Assembly (NCBI GenBank): GCA_029261955.1
Contig: JAJDAI010001241.1
Span: forward strand, 1-6,459
Reading direction: 5' to 3'
Origin: Deltaproteobacteria bacterium
Lineage (GTDB): Bacteria; Myxococcota_A; UBA796; UBA9615
Length of the DNA stretch: 6,459 bases
Shown: positions 1 to 5,657 of the stretch, piece after piece
Layout of the letters: each line of letters opens with the position of its first letter
Numbering within the stretch: the first letter of the stretch is position 1
Position numbers and translations under genes: made by a program
The notes under the pieces: generated by a model
The model's input: only the letters and a program-made list of their open reading frames with translations
Database searches by the model: none
What the model was told of the DNA's origin: nothing

Positions 1-1
1 G

Positions 2-1195
2 CGCGGCGCGAACGACGGTGACGTCGTGGACCTCGCGCTGGACGCCGGGCGGCGCGCGGGCCTGGGGGACGACGAGGCGGACCTGCTGCTCCGTGTGATG
101 CGCGCCGACGGGGACCGCGTGGAGCGCGCGCGCTTGCGGCAGCTCTTCGTAGAGGGCCTGCGCGCGGGCGGGGACACGGTGCTGGGGGCCGCGCAGCGCT
201 GGGACCGGCTCGTGGCCGAGCTGCCCGGGGCGCCCTCGCGCGCCGATCGGATCAGCGGGGTCGTCGCGGGGCTGCGTGCCCTGGACCTGCGCCGCCGTCG
301 CCCGGCTCCCTTCCTGGCGGCGCTGCTCGCGACCGGGGCGAGCGCCTGGCCGCGGCACGTGCTGGCGGGGGAGGCGCGGCGCATGGGCGTGGCGATGCAC
401 CCGCCCTGCGTGCAGTCGGGGCCCGTCGAGACGGAGGCCCGCGGTGAGGCGATCCACGTCGGCCTGGCCCAGGTCCGCGGGGTGCGGGCCGAGCTGTGCC
501 TGTCCATCGTCTCCGAGCGCCGCGACCGCGGGCCCTTCGCCGACCTCGCCGACTTCGTGGACCGCGTGCCGGGCACGGTGGACGAGGTCGACTCCCTCAT
601 CTCCGCCGGCGCCTTCGACCTGCTCGAGCCCGAGCGCGGGCGCAGCAACCTGCGCCTGCTCCACCGCCACCTGCGGCCCTTCCGCCAGCGCCCCCGCTCC
701 GGCACCCGCCGCCGCGCCCGGCCGAAGCCGCCGCCGCAGGCCGAGCCCGCCTGGGCCGAGCTCGATCCCCCCCGCCGCGCGTCCCGCCTGCGCGGCGAGC
801 TGGAGTCCTTCGGCTTCACCGTCAGCGGCCACGCCCTGGAGATCGTCGGCGCCGAGGTTCCGTCGGGGACCCTGGCTGCCGATGTCCTGGAGCAGCACAT
901 CGACACCTCCGTCCTGGTCGCGGGGTGGATGGCGGCCGGCCAGCTGGGCGGGCGCACGCCGCCGCCGGACCTGCGCTGGTGGGCGGTGTTGGATGGGGGA
1001 TCGGCCCTGTTCGATGTCGCGGTGCCCGACCGCCTCGCGCGCCTGGGCGGGCAGGCCGATGCCCTGCGCCCCAAGGGTCCCTGGCTCGTCGAGGGCCGGG
1101 TCCAGGCCCGCGGCGGCTTCGTCTGGGTCGAAGCGAGCGCCCTGCACCGCATGGGGGAGCGCGCCGGCATCGCGTCGCTGGCGGAGTCGGCCTAG
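2..1195 (+). CDS. dnaE: DNA polymerase III alpha subunit, DnaE family (DnaE2-like), C-terminal part, 5' truncated
   Basis: The frame is open from the window edge to TAG at 1193-1195, so 397 C-terminal residues are visible and the true start lies upstream (GTG at 26 is only an internal Val). Seen in order: an end-of-fingers segment with EADLLLRVM and FVEG (bases ~80-170), PFLAALLATG followed by GEARRMGV (~305-390), a helix-hairpin-helix region (IHVGLAQVRGVRAEL, GPFADLADFVDRV, SAGAFDLL; ~450-625), a basic/Pro-rich linker (~680-740), and an OB-fold-like end (FGFTVSGHAL to WLVEGRVQARGGFVWVEA; ~805-1140). This order matches DnaE replicative polymerases. Ending just after the OB fold, without a long tau-binding tail, and the PPCV/HVLAGEARR style favour the error-prone DnaE2 (ImuC) branch, but this is not certain. 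The palm carboxylates lie outside the window. The usual GYGF-(N/P)-(K/E)-SHA stretch is replaced by unrelated sequence, so the protein is divergent. No imuA or imuB is visible nearby. Confidence 0.82.
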   Translation, partial: RGANDGDVVDLALDAGRRAGLGDDEADLLLRVMRADGDRVERARLRQLFVEGLRAGGDTVLGAAQRWDRLVAELPGAPSRADRISGVVAGLRALDLRRRRPAPFLAALLATGASAWPRHVLAGEARRMGVAMHPPCVQSGPVETEARGEAIHVGLAQVRGVRAELCLSIVSERRDRGPFADLADFVDRVPGTVDEVDSLISAGAFDLLEPERGRSNLRLLHRHLRPFRQRPRSGTRRRARPKPPPQAEPAWAELDPPRRASRLRGELESFGFTVSGHALEIVGAEVPSGTLAADVLEQHIDTSVLVAGWMAAGQLGGRTPPPDLRWWAVLDGGSALFDVAVPDRLARLGGQADALRPKGPWLVEGRVQARGGFVWVEASALHRMGERAGIASLAESA

Positions 1196-1289
1196 ATCAC
1201 CCGCGCGCTGGGGCCTGCAGCTCGGCGAATCCAGGGCCCGTTCCGTCCCGGGACTCCGCGCTCACGGGGCAGACCTCGCCCGAGTGGCC

Positions 1290-1305
1290 TGGCCCGCCTG
1301 CTGCT
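1290..1305 (+). promoter_or_regulatory. candidate sigma-54 (-24/-12) promoter for the small lipoprotein
   Basis: TGGCCCG-CCTG-CTGCT matches the RpoN consensus TGGCACG-N4-TTGCW at 10 of 12 specified positions, including the key GG and GC dinucleotides 10 bases apart. It sits 47 bases before the lipoprotein ATG, which would give a leader of about 35-40 bases carrying the strong ribosome binding site. Such matches can arise by chance in GC-rich DNA, and no enhancer site was recognised, so this is a weak call. Confidence 0.25.
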
Positions 1306-1339
1306 TCCTCCCCTTGCACGACCCGATGGTGGGTCCACG

Positions 1340-1347
1340 AAAGGAGG
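1340..1347 (+). promoter_or_regulatory. perfect Shine-Dalgarno for the small lipoprotein
   Basis: AAAGGAGG lies 5 bases before ATG 1353. It is the strongest ribosome binding site in the window, fixes the start of the 49-residue lipoprotein, and is good evidence that this very short frame is translated. Confidence 0.8.
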
Positions 1348-1352
1348 CAGCC

Positions 1353-1502
1353 ATGCGACTGCTCCGACTGATGCTGATGCTCTTCGCCCTGTCCTACGTC
1401 ACCGCCTGTGGTCCCATCGGCGACGACGACGACTCGGCAGTCGATGACGACGACAGCGCGGACGACGACGACAGCGCGGACGACGACGACTCGTCCAGCT
1501 AG
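1353..1502 (+). CDS. small polyacidic lipoprotein with Asp4-Ser-Ala repeats
   Basis: This 49-residue protein starts at ATG 1353 behind a perfect Shine-Dalgarno. Residues 1-18 are a lipoprotein signal peptide: MRLLR, a hydrophobic core, then lipobox VTAC with the lipidated cysteine at 19. The mature product is only 31 residues: CGPIG followed by four DDDD blocks separated by SAV, SA and SA, and a final SSS. It has 16 Asp and no positive charge. Asp4-Ser-Ala runs are known in Myxococcota-type lipoproteins, usually as a linker between lipid anchor and a folded domain. Here no folded domain follows. No catalytic function can be assigned; an acidic surface spacer or cation-binding tail is possible. 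The preceding dnaE is 157 bases upstream, so it is probably transcribed separately, and it converges on the next gene. It could also be the remnant of a longer protein, but the stop is followed by a strong hairpin, which suggests a complete gene. Confidence 0.78.
   Translation: MRLLRLMLMLFALSYVTACGPIGDDDDSAVDDDDSADDDDSADDDDSSS
1422..1490 (+). repeat. in-frame GAC-rich tandem repeat encoding DDDD-S-A units
   Basis: Four tracts of four Asp codons occur with period 18-21 bases: (GAC)4 TCG GCA GTC, then two 18-base units ending AGC GCG that differ by one GAT/GAC swap, then a final (GAC)4. It lies inside the small lipoprotein gene. The near-identical units could slip during replication and change repeat number without breaking the frame. 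Confidence 0.85.
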
Positions 1503-1510
1503 CGCGACCA

Positions 1511-1583
1511 GAGGCCCCGGTCGCTCCGTCCACCCTCTCCCTCCAATGCCCCCCTGGAACCGGGCGGAGCGGTCGGGCGCCTC
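1511..1583 (+). terminator. long GC-rich hairpin between convergent genes, probable terminator or 3'-UTR structure
   Basis: Bases 1516-1531 pair with 1562-1577 without a break: 13 Watson-Crick pairs and 3 G-U pairs when read as plus-strand RNA. The stem extends as 1511-1515 with 1579-1583 after one bulged C (1578), giving 21 pairs around a 30-base loop. It begins 9 bases after the lipoprotein stop and ends 18 bases before the stop of the minus-strand gene. No U-tract follows, so it is not a textbook intrinsic terminator. The G-U pairs become A-C mismatches in minus-strand RNA, so the fold favours the plus-strand transcript. Confidence 0.5.
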
Positions 1584-1601
1584 GCGCAGCGCACGAACGG
1601 A

Positions 1602-3047
1602 CTAGAAGACGCCGACGACGCCGAAGGGCGTGGGGATGATCGCCACGCGGGCTTCGCGGTCGCGCCGGAACCAGTCGACCTGGTCGGCGAGGGCGCGGGC
1701 GGCGAGGGCGCTGCCCACCAGCGAGAAGGCGATGGGCGCCATGGACATCGCGAGGTTCGGGGTGTCCATCCCGGCCGAGATGGGGGCCAGGAAGGTCAGG
1801 GTCACGCCGCTCGCGATGGCGCCGGCGATGCCGTAGCCCAGCGCCGCGCCGCGCAGGTGCTTCACCAGCCGACCCGGCGAGCTGATCGACGGCAGCGAGG
1901 TGCGCACCCCGCGCACCAGCAGCGAGGTCGCGATGCCGGTGGCCAGGTGCGGCGCCAGCGTGATGGCCCAGCCGGGGCTGCCGTGCCACCGGAAGGGCAC
2001 GCCGAGCAGGGCGGTGCCCTCCGCGGCCGCGAGCCCGATCGTGATGCCGACCACGGCCTTCTCCCCCACCGCCAGGCGGGCGTCGAGGTCGAACTGCCAC
2101 GTGGCCGGGTCCAGCTCGAGCTTCAGGGGCGCCTCTTCGGGCACCTCGACGGGCTCCGAGGCCATCGCGCTCAGCGGCAGCAGGAACACGGCGAGCAGGG
2201 GCAGCAGGAAGGGCGGGACGCGCCGCTTCTTCCGGCGAAGCAGGAGCAAGGGCAGGAACAGGGCAGGGTGGAAGCCGTCCGCGTCCTCGAGCACGCCACA
2301 ACCCATCAGGGGCATCGTCAGCTCCTCGGTCTCGGTCCACTCGCTGAGGTTGCCCGCGAGGTCCACCGCGCGAACGCTCACGTGCAGGGCCTCGCCGGGC
2401 TGCAGGCCGTCGGCGATGCGGACGTCGGGTCGATCCGAGACCGCGCCGACGTCGCCGTCCAGGCCGTCGGGCAGCGACTTGCTGCCGTCGCTGCGGCCGA
2501 GGATCTGGAAGGCGCCTTCGCTCTGCAGCTCGAAGAGGGCTTCGTCCTGCGGGTCGGTGCTGTGCTGGTCGCTGAAGAGCAGAGTCGACTGCACGACGGG
2601 CGTCGCGGGGGCCTCGTCGTCGGGACCGTCGCCGGTGAAGAAGGCGACGGTGCGCCGCGCCGCGACGGGCACGAAGAGCTGCTGGCCGAAGGCGTCGGGG
2701 TTCAAGCCGAAGAAGCGGTCGTAGGTGAGCTCGAAGCCGGTGTCGGGCTCCAGCTCGCCCTCGGGCTCGTAGATGACGAGCACGCTCTCGGGGCTGAGCA
2801 GCCGACCGACCTCGTTCAGGGTCACGGCGGTGCCCCGGTCGAGGTCGAGCAACAGCGGCGTGGGCGACTCGGGGCCCAGGTCGTGGCACTGCGCCTCGTC
2901 GGCCAGGATCCAGATGAGCGTGTTGGTGGGCACGGCACCGTGCGCGCTCGTCGGCGCCCCCCGCACCGCGGGCGCCACCGGCGTCTCGCAGTCGGGGTTG
3001 CAGGCCGGCAGGGCCAGCAAGGCCATGAGGACAAGAACAGAACGCAT
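1602..3047 (-). CDS. two-part exported protein: Ig-like/FnIII-like lipoprotein half fused to a second exported hydrophobic half
   Basis: This is a 481-residue protein. ATG 3047 was chosen because GGAGG lies 7 bases upstream and a lipoprotein signal follows at once (MRSVLVLMALLALPAC, lipidation Cys16). An earlier in-frame start at 3176 would add 43 residues without signal character and overlap the divergent gene. Residues ~34-140 resemble a bacterial Ig-like (Big_5/SbsA-type) domain (GAVPTNTLIW near the start, FFTGDGPDD at the end). Residues ~145-247 look FnIII-like (ADGLQPGEALHVSVRAVDLA, then GNLSEW). Residues 249-276 resemble a MYXO-CTERM-type tail: Gly-Cys250, linker, PALFLPLLLL, RRKKRR. 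A tail of this kind normally ends a protein, but here the frame continues into a signal-peptide-like segment (277-297: FLLPLLAVFLLPLSAMA) and a hydrophobic, Gly/Ala-rich part of ~185 residues ending in PFGVVGVF. No function is recognised for the second half. The first half resembles the product of 4848-5657. It is either a genuine fusion, a two-helix membrane protein, or two genes joined by loss of a stop. Confidence 0.75.
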   Translation of the reverse strand: MRSVLVLMALLALPACNPDCETPVAPAVRGAPTSAHGAVPTNTLIWILADEAQCHDLGPESPTPLLLDLDRGTAVTLNEVGRLLSPESVLVIYEPEGELEPDTGFELTYDRFFGLNPDAFGQQLFVPVAARRTVAFFTGDGPDDEAPATPVVQSTLLFSDQHSTDPQDEALFELQSEGAFQILGRSDGSKSLPDGLDGDVGAVSDRPDVRIADGLQPGEALHVSVRAVDLAGNLSEWTETEELTMPLMGCGVLEDADGFHPALFLPLLLLRRKKRRVPPFLLPLLAVFLLPLSAMASEPVEVPEEAPLKLELDPATWQFDLDARLAVGEKAVVGITIGLAAAEGTALLGVPFRWHGSPGWAITLAPHLATGIATSLLVRGVRTSLPSISSPGRLVKHLRGAALGYGIAGAIASGVTLTFLAPISAGMDTPNLAMSMAPIAFSLVGSALAARALADQVDWFRRDREARVAIIPTPFGVVGVF

Positions 3048-3166
3048 GAGGATCCCTCCGCAGCATGCCATCGCAAGCGCGGAGCCGTCGGGGCGTGCCG
3101 GTCGCGGCGCGAAACCCTGGATCGAAGCTTGCACAAAGGTCGGCAAAGGCCTGTTCTGGAGTCCTG
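3048..3166. promoter_or_regulatory. divergent intergenic region, shared promoter/operator
   Basis: These 119 bases separate the starts of two divergent exported-protein genes, so both promoters must lie here or in the flanking coding ends. The right half (~3108-3160) is less GC-rich than its surroundings. It contains a direct repeat CAAAGG (3134-3139 and 3144-3149) spaced exactly 10 bases start to start, 17 bases upstream of ATG 3167. No convincing -35/-10 pair was found on either strand. The ribosome binding sites at its ends are GGAGG (minus, 3055-3059) and GGAG (plus, 3158-3161). Confidence 0.45.
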
Positions 3167-4825
3167 ATGCGATCACTCCTCGTCCTGTTCCTCGCTGCGC
3201 TTCTGGCGCCGTCTGTCGCCCTCGCTTGCGGGGGCACCTTCTGCAGCCAGGCTCTGCTCCAGCCCGTCGAACAGAACGCGGAGAAGATCCTCTTCCGGGT
3301 CAACGACGACGACACGATCACCGCGGTTGTCGAGATCAACTACTCGGGTAGCCCCGACGACTTCTCCTGGGTCGTGCCGGTGCCGGACACGCCGACGACG
3401 GATGTCGCGCCGGACACGGTCCTGGCCTCGCTCGACTCGCTGACCCGCCCCGTGCCCGTGAACCAGCGCACCGTCTGCACCGAGCGCGGCGCCGGCCTCG
3501 GCTGCAACGACCCGCTCCCCCTCTCGCAGATCCCGGCCGGTCCTCGCACGCGCGGCGCGCTGCTGGCCTCGCAGGTGGTGCTCGGCAGCGTCGCCGCCGT
3601 GCAGGGCTGCTCCAGCGACGTCGCCCTCCGGGGCGTGCCCGGCGAGTTCGACGGCGGGCAGGTGGAGGTCGAGCAGCTGCCGCAGGTCGGCCCCTACCTC
3701 CAGGAGGTCGTCAGCTCCGAGGACCCCGACGCGCTCATCGACTGGCTGAACACCAACGGGTACCTGATCACCGAGGTCATGGAGCCCATGGTCGCGATGT
3801 ACGTGGACGCGGGGATGAAGTTCCTGGCCATGAAGCTCGCCCCGGGCAGCGGTGTCGGCCAGATCGAGCCGATCATCATGACCTACCCCGGCACGCAGCC
3901 GATGATCCCCATCGTGCTGACCGGCGTGGGCGCGGAGCCGGAGATGGGCATCCTCGCCTTCATCGCTGGGGACCAGCGCTACCAGCCGGCCAACTGGGGC
4001 CGCGTGCTCGTGGACCCGGCGGACCTGCGCCTCGACAACAGCCTGGTGCAGACCAACTACTCCGCGCTCGTGTCCTGGCTGGTGGACCGGGCCGACGGCC
4101 ACGCCTTCGTGACCGAGTTCGCGGGGCCGAAGTCCGTGGCCATGAGCGGCGGCTCGCAGTTCGTCTTCATCGATCAGAACGACTCGAGCTGGCTGAGCGA
4201 CCACCTGTCCGACTCGTCCTACATCACGCGGCTCTACACGCGGCTCTCCGGCTGGGAGATGACCGAGGACCCGATGTTCGAGCCGAGCCCGGGCGAGGAC
4301 ATCGACAACGCGCTGGACCTGTCCATCGCCGACCCCATCGAGATCTGCCAGGAGGTGGACGAGGGCCAGTGCGGCTTCTCCTACTGCGGCCCCGGCGCGT
4401 CCTGCGCGACGACGGACCTCGGCGACGGCTGCCTCTGCGGCGAGGGCCAGGTCGCCCGCAGCATCGCGGACCCGACCGGTGGCGCCCCAACAGTGACCTG
4501 CGTCGACCCCGCCTTCGACCCCTTGGGCGTCGTGCTGGACTTCAAGGGCGGCGGGCCCCAGGACCCCTGCACCAACTTCGACTGCGGCGCGGGCGAGTGC
4601 CTGTCGGTGGCCGGCTTCCCCGCCTGCTCCTGCGACGAGGGCAACGCTGCGGTCATGGACAGCGGCACCGCGCGGCTGACCTGCACCACCGCCGGCGACG
4701 AGTACGGCCCCGAGCAGCTGCTCTTCGTGCGGAACACCGAGGTCGCCTCCGCCGAGCCGAAGCCGAAGCCCTTCGCCCTGGCCTTCCTGCTCCTGCTGCC
4801 CCTGCTGCTGCGCCGCAAGGGCTGA
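3167..4825 (+). CDS. DUF2330 protein with two EGF-like modules and C-terminal membrane tail
   Basis: This is a 552-residue protein. ATG 3167 is preceded by GGAG with 5-base spacing and starts a Sec signal peptide (MRSLLVLFLAALLAPSVALA, cleavage before Cys21); an upstream in-frame ATG at 3065 adds only non-signal sequence. The mature start CGGTFC and the motif DFSWVVPVP (65-73) are typical of DUF2330, a family of exported proteins of unknown function; that domain appears to fill ~21-385. Residues 394-506 are cysteine-rich and hold two EGF-like modules with the same pattern, C-x4-C-x4/5-C-x8-C-x-C-x16-20-C: cysteines 402, 407, 413, 422, 424, 445 and 468, 473, 478, 487, 489, 506. A charged linker (EPKPKP) leads to a C-terminal hydrophobic segment (536-548) and RRKG, so the protein is probably tethered with its body outside. 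Unlike a canonical MYXO-CTERM tail, there is no Cys just before the hydrophobic part. It is divergent from the 1602-3047 gene and 22 bases upstream of the next gene, a likely operon partner. DUF2330 call firm, biochemical role unknown. Confidence 0.9.
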   Translation: MRSLLVLFLAALLAPSVALACGGTFCSQALLQPVEQNAEKILFRVNDDDTITAVVEINYSGSPDDFSWVVPVPDTPTTDVAPDTVLASLDSLTRPVPVNQRTVCTERGAGLGCNDPLPLSQIPAGPRTRGALLASQVVLGSVAAVQGCSSDVALRGVPGEFDGGQVEVEQLPQVGPYLQEVVSSEDPDALIDWLNTNGYLITEVMEPMVAMYVDAGMKFLAMKLAPGSGVGQIEPIIMTYPGTQPMIPIVLTGVGAEPEMGILAFIAGDQRYQPANWGRVLVDPADLRLDNSLVQTNYSALVSWLVDRADGHAFVTEFAGPKSVAMSGGSQFVFIDQNDSSWLSDHLSDSSYITRLYTRLSGWEMTEDPMFEPSPGEDIDNALDLSIADPIEICQEVDEGQCGFSYCGPGASCATTDLGDGCLCGEGQVARSIADPTGGAPTVTCVDPAFDPLGVVLDFKGGGPQDPCTNFDCGAGECLSVAGFPACSCDEGNAAVMDSGTARLTCTTAGDEYGPEQLLFVRNTEVASAEPKPKPFALAFLLLLPLLLRRKG

Positions 4826-4849
4826 CCGCCGCGGTATCGTTCGCGCGGT
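4825..4849 (+). promoter_or_regulatory. start-codon hairpin and possible -10 element before the 4848 gene
   Basis: ACCGC (4825-4829) pairs with GCGGT (4845-4849), extended by 4830-4831 with 4842-4843 past a bulged C (4844). The stem ties the last base of the upstream stop codon to the first two bases of the GTG start. No Shine-Dalgarno is present. The loop region carries TATCGT (4835-4840), a TANNNT-type -10 hexamer 7 bases before GTG, a spacing seen at leaderless genes. The two readings, coupled translation or a leaderless promoter, compete; neither is proven. Confidence 0.3.
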
Positions 4850-5657
4850 GCGGACGCTCCTCCTGATTCTGCTTCTCCTCCCCTCGGCGGCGCTCGCCTG
4901 CGAGCCGGCCTGCCCGGGCGCGCAGTTCATCGCCCCGGCGGACGGCGCGGTGGACGTGCCCACCAACACGGGCGTCTGGCTGGGCCTCGGCACGCTCGGG
5001 GACGAGGCGGACTGGCGGCTGATCGGCGTCGACGCCGCGACCGTTCCCCTGGAGCGTGAGGTGGAGATCGCCGGGCCCAACGGCCAGGTCGTCCTGCTGC
5101 GCCCCAAGGCGGAGCTGCTGCCCCTGCGCCGCTACAAGCTCGTCCGCAAGGGCACGGTGCTGTCCACCTTCCGCACCGGGCACGGTCCCGACCAGCGCGA
5201 GCCGGCCAAGCCGACCGTCAAGGCCCTCGAGCTGGAGATCCGGTCCAGCGAGCCCGACTCGGCCCTCTGCCAGACCTGGGGCGGTCAGCCCTTCACGGTC
5301 AACGGCGACGGCCTGCTCGTGCTCGCCTTCCGCGACCACTGGCTGCGGGAGGCCCAGCGCGGCGAAGTGCACCTCGATCGGGCGGTGGACGTGAACAACG
5401 AGAGCCGGCTCTTCATCGGGGACGACCTCTGCCACGCGAGCTGGTCGGCGGTGCCGGGGCAGCACACGCGCGCGGGCTTCGCGGCGGTCAGCATCACGGG
5501 GGTGGTCGGCGAGGTGACCGAAGGGCGCCAGATCTCCATGCCCAAGCTCGCCGTGCGCGGGCACTGGGGGCCGCTGCCGGCGGCGGGGCTGGTGCTGGGC
5601 TTCCTGGTGGCGGCGGTCGGCGTGATCCGGCGGGATCAGACATCGGGCAGCGTGTAG
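4848..5657 (+). CDS. exported Ig-like/FnIII-like protein with C-terminal membrane tail
   Basis: This is a 269-residue protein from GTG 4848, chosen because it gives an ideal signal peptide (MRTLLLILLLLPSAALA, then Cys18), even though no Shine-Dalgarno precedes it. Residues ~28-110 resemble a Big_5/SbsA-type Ig-like domain (APADGAVDVPTNTGVWL, then LLPLRRYKLVRKG and TFRTGHGPD). Residues ~119-231 form a second beta-rich domain ending QISMP. Cys141 and Cys195 could form a disulfide. Residues 243-260 are hydrophobic and capped by RR (261-262), as in the other exported proteins here. Domain order and landmarks match the first half of the minus-strand 1602-3047 gene, so the two are probably paralogues. 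It follows the DUF2330 gene by 22 bases and is likely co-transcribed and perhaps translationally coupled. It is presumably surface- or periplasm-exposed and membrane-tethered; ligand unknown. Its last seven codons and stop overlap the convergent gene. Confidence 0.82.
   Translation: MRTLLLILLLLPSAALACEPACPGAQFIAPADGAVDVPTNTGVWLGLGTLGDEADWRLIGVDAATVPLEREVEIAGPNGQVVLLRPKAELLPLRRYKLVRKGTVLSTFRTGHGPDQREPAKPTVKALELEIRSSEPDSALCQTWGGQPFTVNGDGLLVLAFRDHWLREAQRGEVHLDRAVDVNNESRLFIGDDLCHASWSAVPGQHTRAGFAAVSITGVVGEVTEGRQISMPKLAVRGHWGPLPAAGLVLGFLVAAVGVIRRDQTSGSV

Noticed and set aside
1245..1254. Palindrome GTCCCGGGAC after the polymerase gene as a terminator or operator
   Set aside because: It has no loop and no U-tract, and short G/C palindromes are common at this base composition; the rest of 1196-1352 shows only the listed signals.
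1314..1319. TTGCAC upstream of the lipoprotein (also at 3129-3134) as a -35 box
   Set aside because: No acceptable -10 hexamer lies 16-18 bases downstream in either place; three of six matches to TTGACA is within chance.
1422..1490. GAC-rich repeats as a CRISPR or non-coding satellite
   Set aside because: There are no unique spacers; the repeats are contiguous, in frame and end with the gene's reading frame, so they are protein-coding.
3065..3166. Upstream in-frame ATG (3065) for the DUF2330 gene
   Set aside because: It adds 34 basic, non-signal residues before a perfect signal peptide; ATG 3167 has GGAG at 5-base spacing.
1857..3167. Long plus-strand open frame opposite the two-part exported protein
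   Set aside because: It is Gln/Arg/Gly/Glu-rich shadow sequence with no ribosome binding site; the minus-strand frame has a lipoprotein signal and Ig-like/FnIII-like motifs.
3048..3176. Upstream in-frame start (3176) for the minus-strand exported protein
   Set aside because: It would bury the lipoprotein signal 43 residues inside and overlap the divergent gene's start; ATG 3047 has a good ribosome binding site and puts the signal at the N terminus.
3173..5107. Long open frame on the minus strand opposite the DUF2330 and Ig-like genes
   Set aside because: Its translation is an Ala/Arg/Gly/Val-rich composition typical of antisense to GC-rich coding DNA, with no domain or signal, and the opposite strand carries two clear genes.
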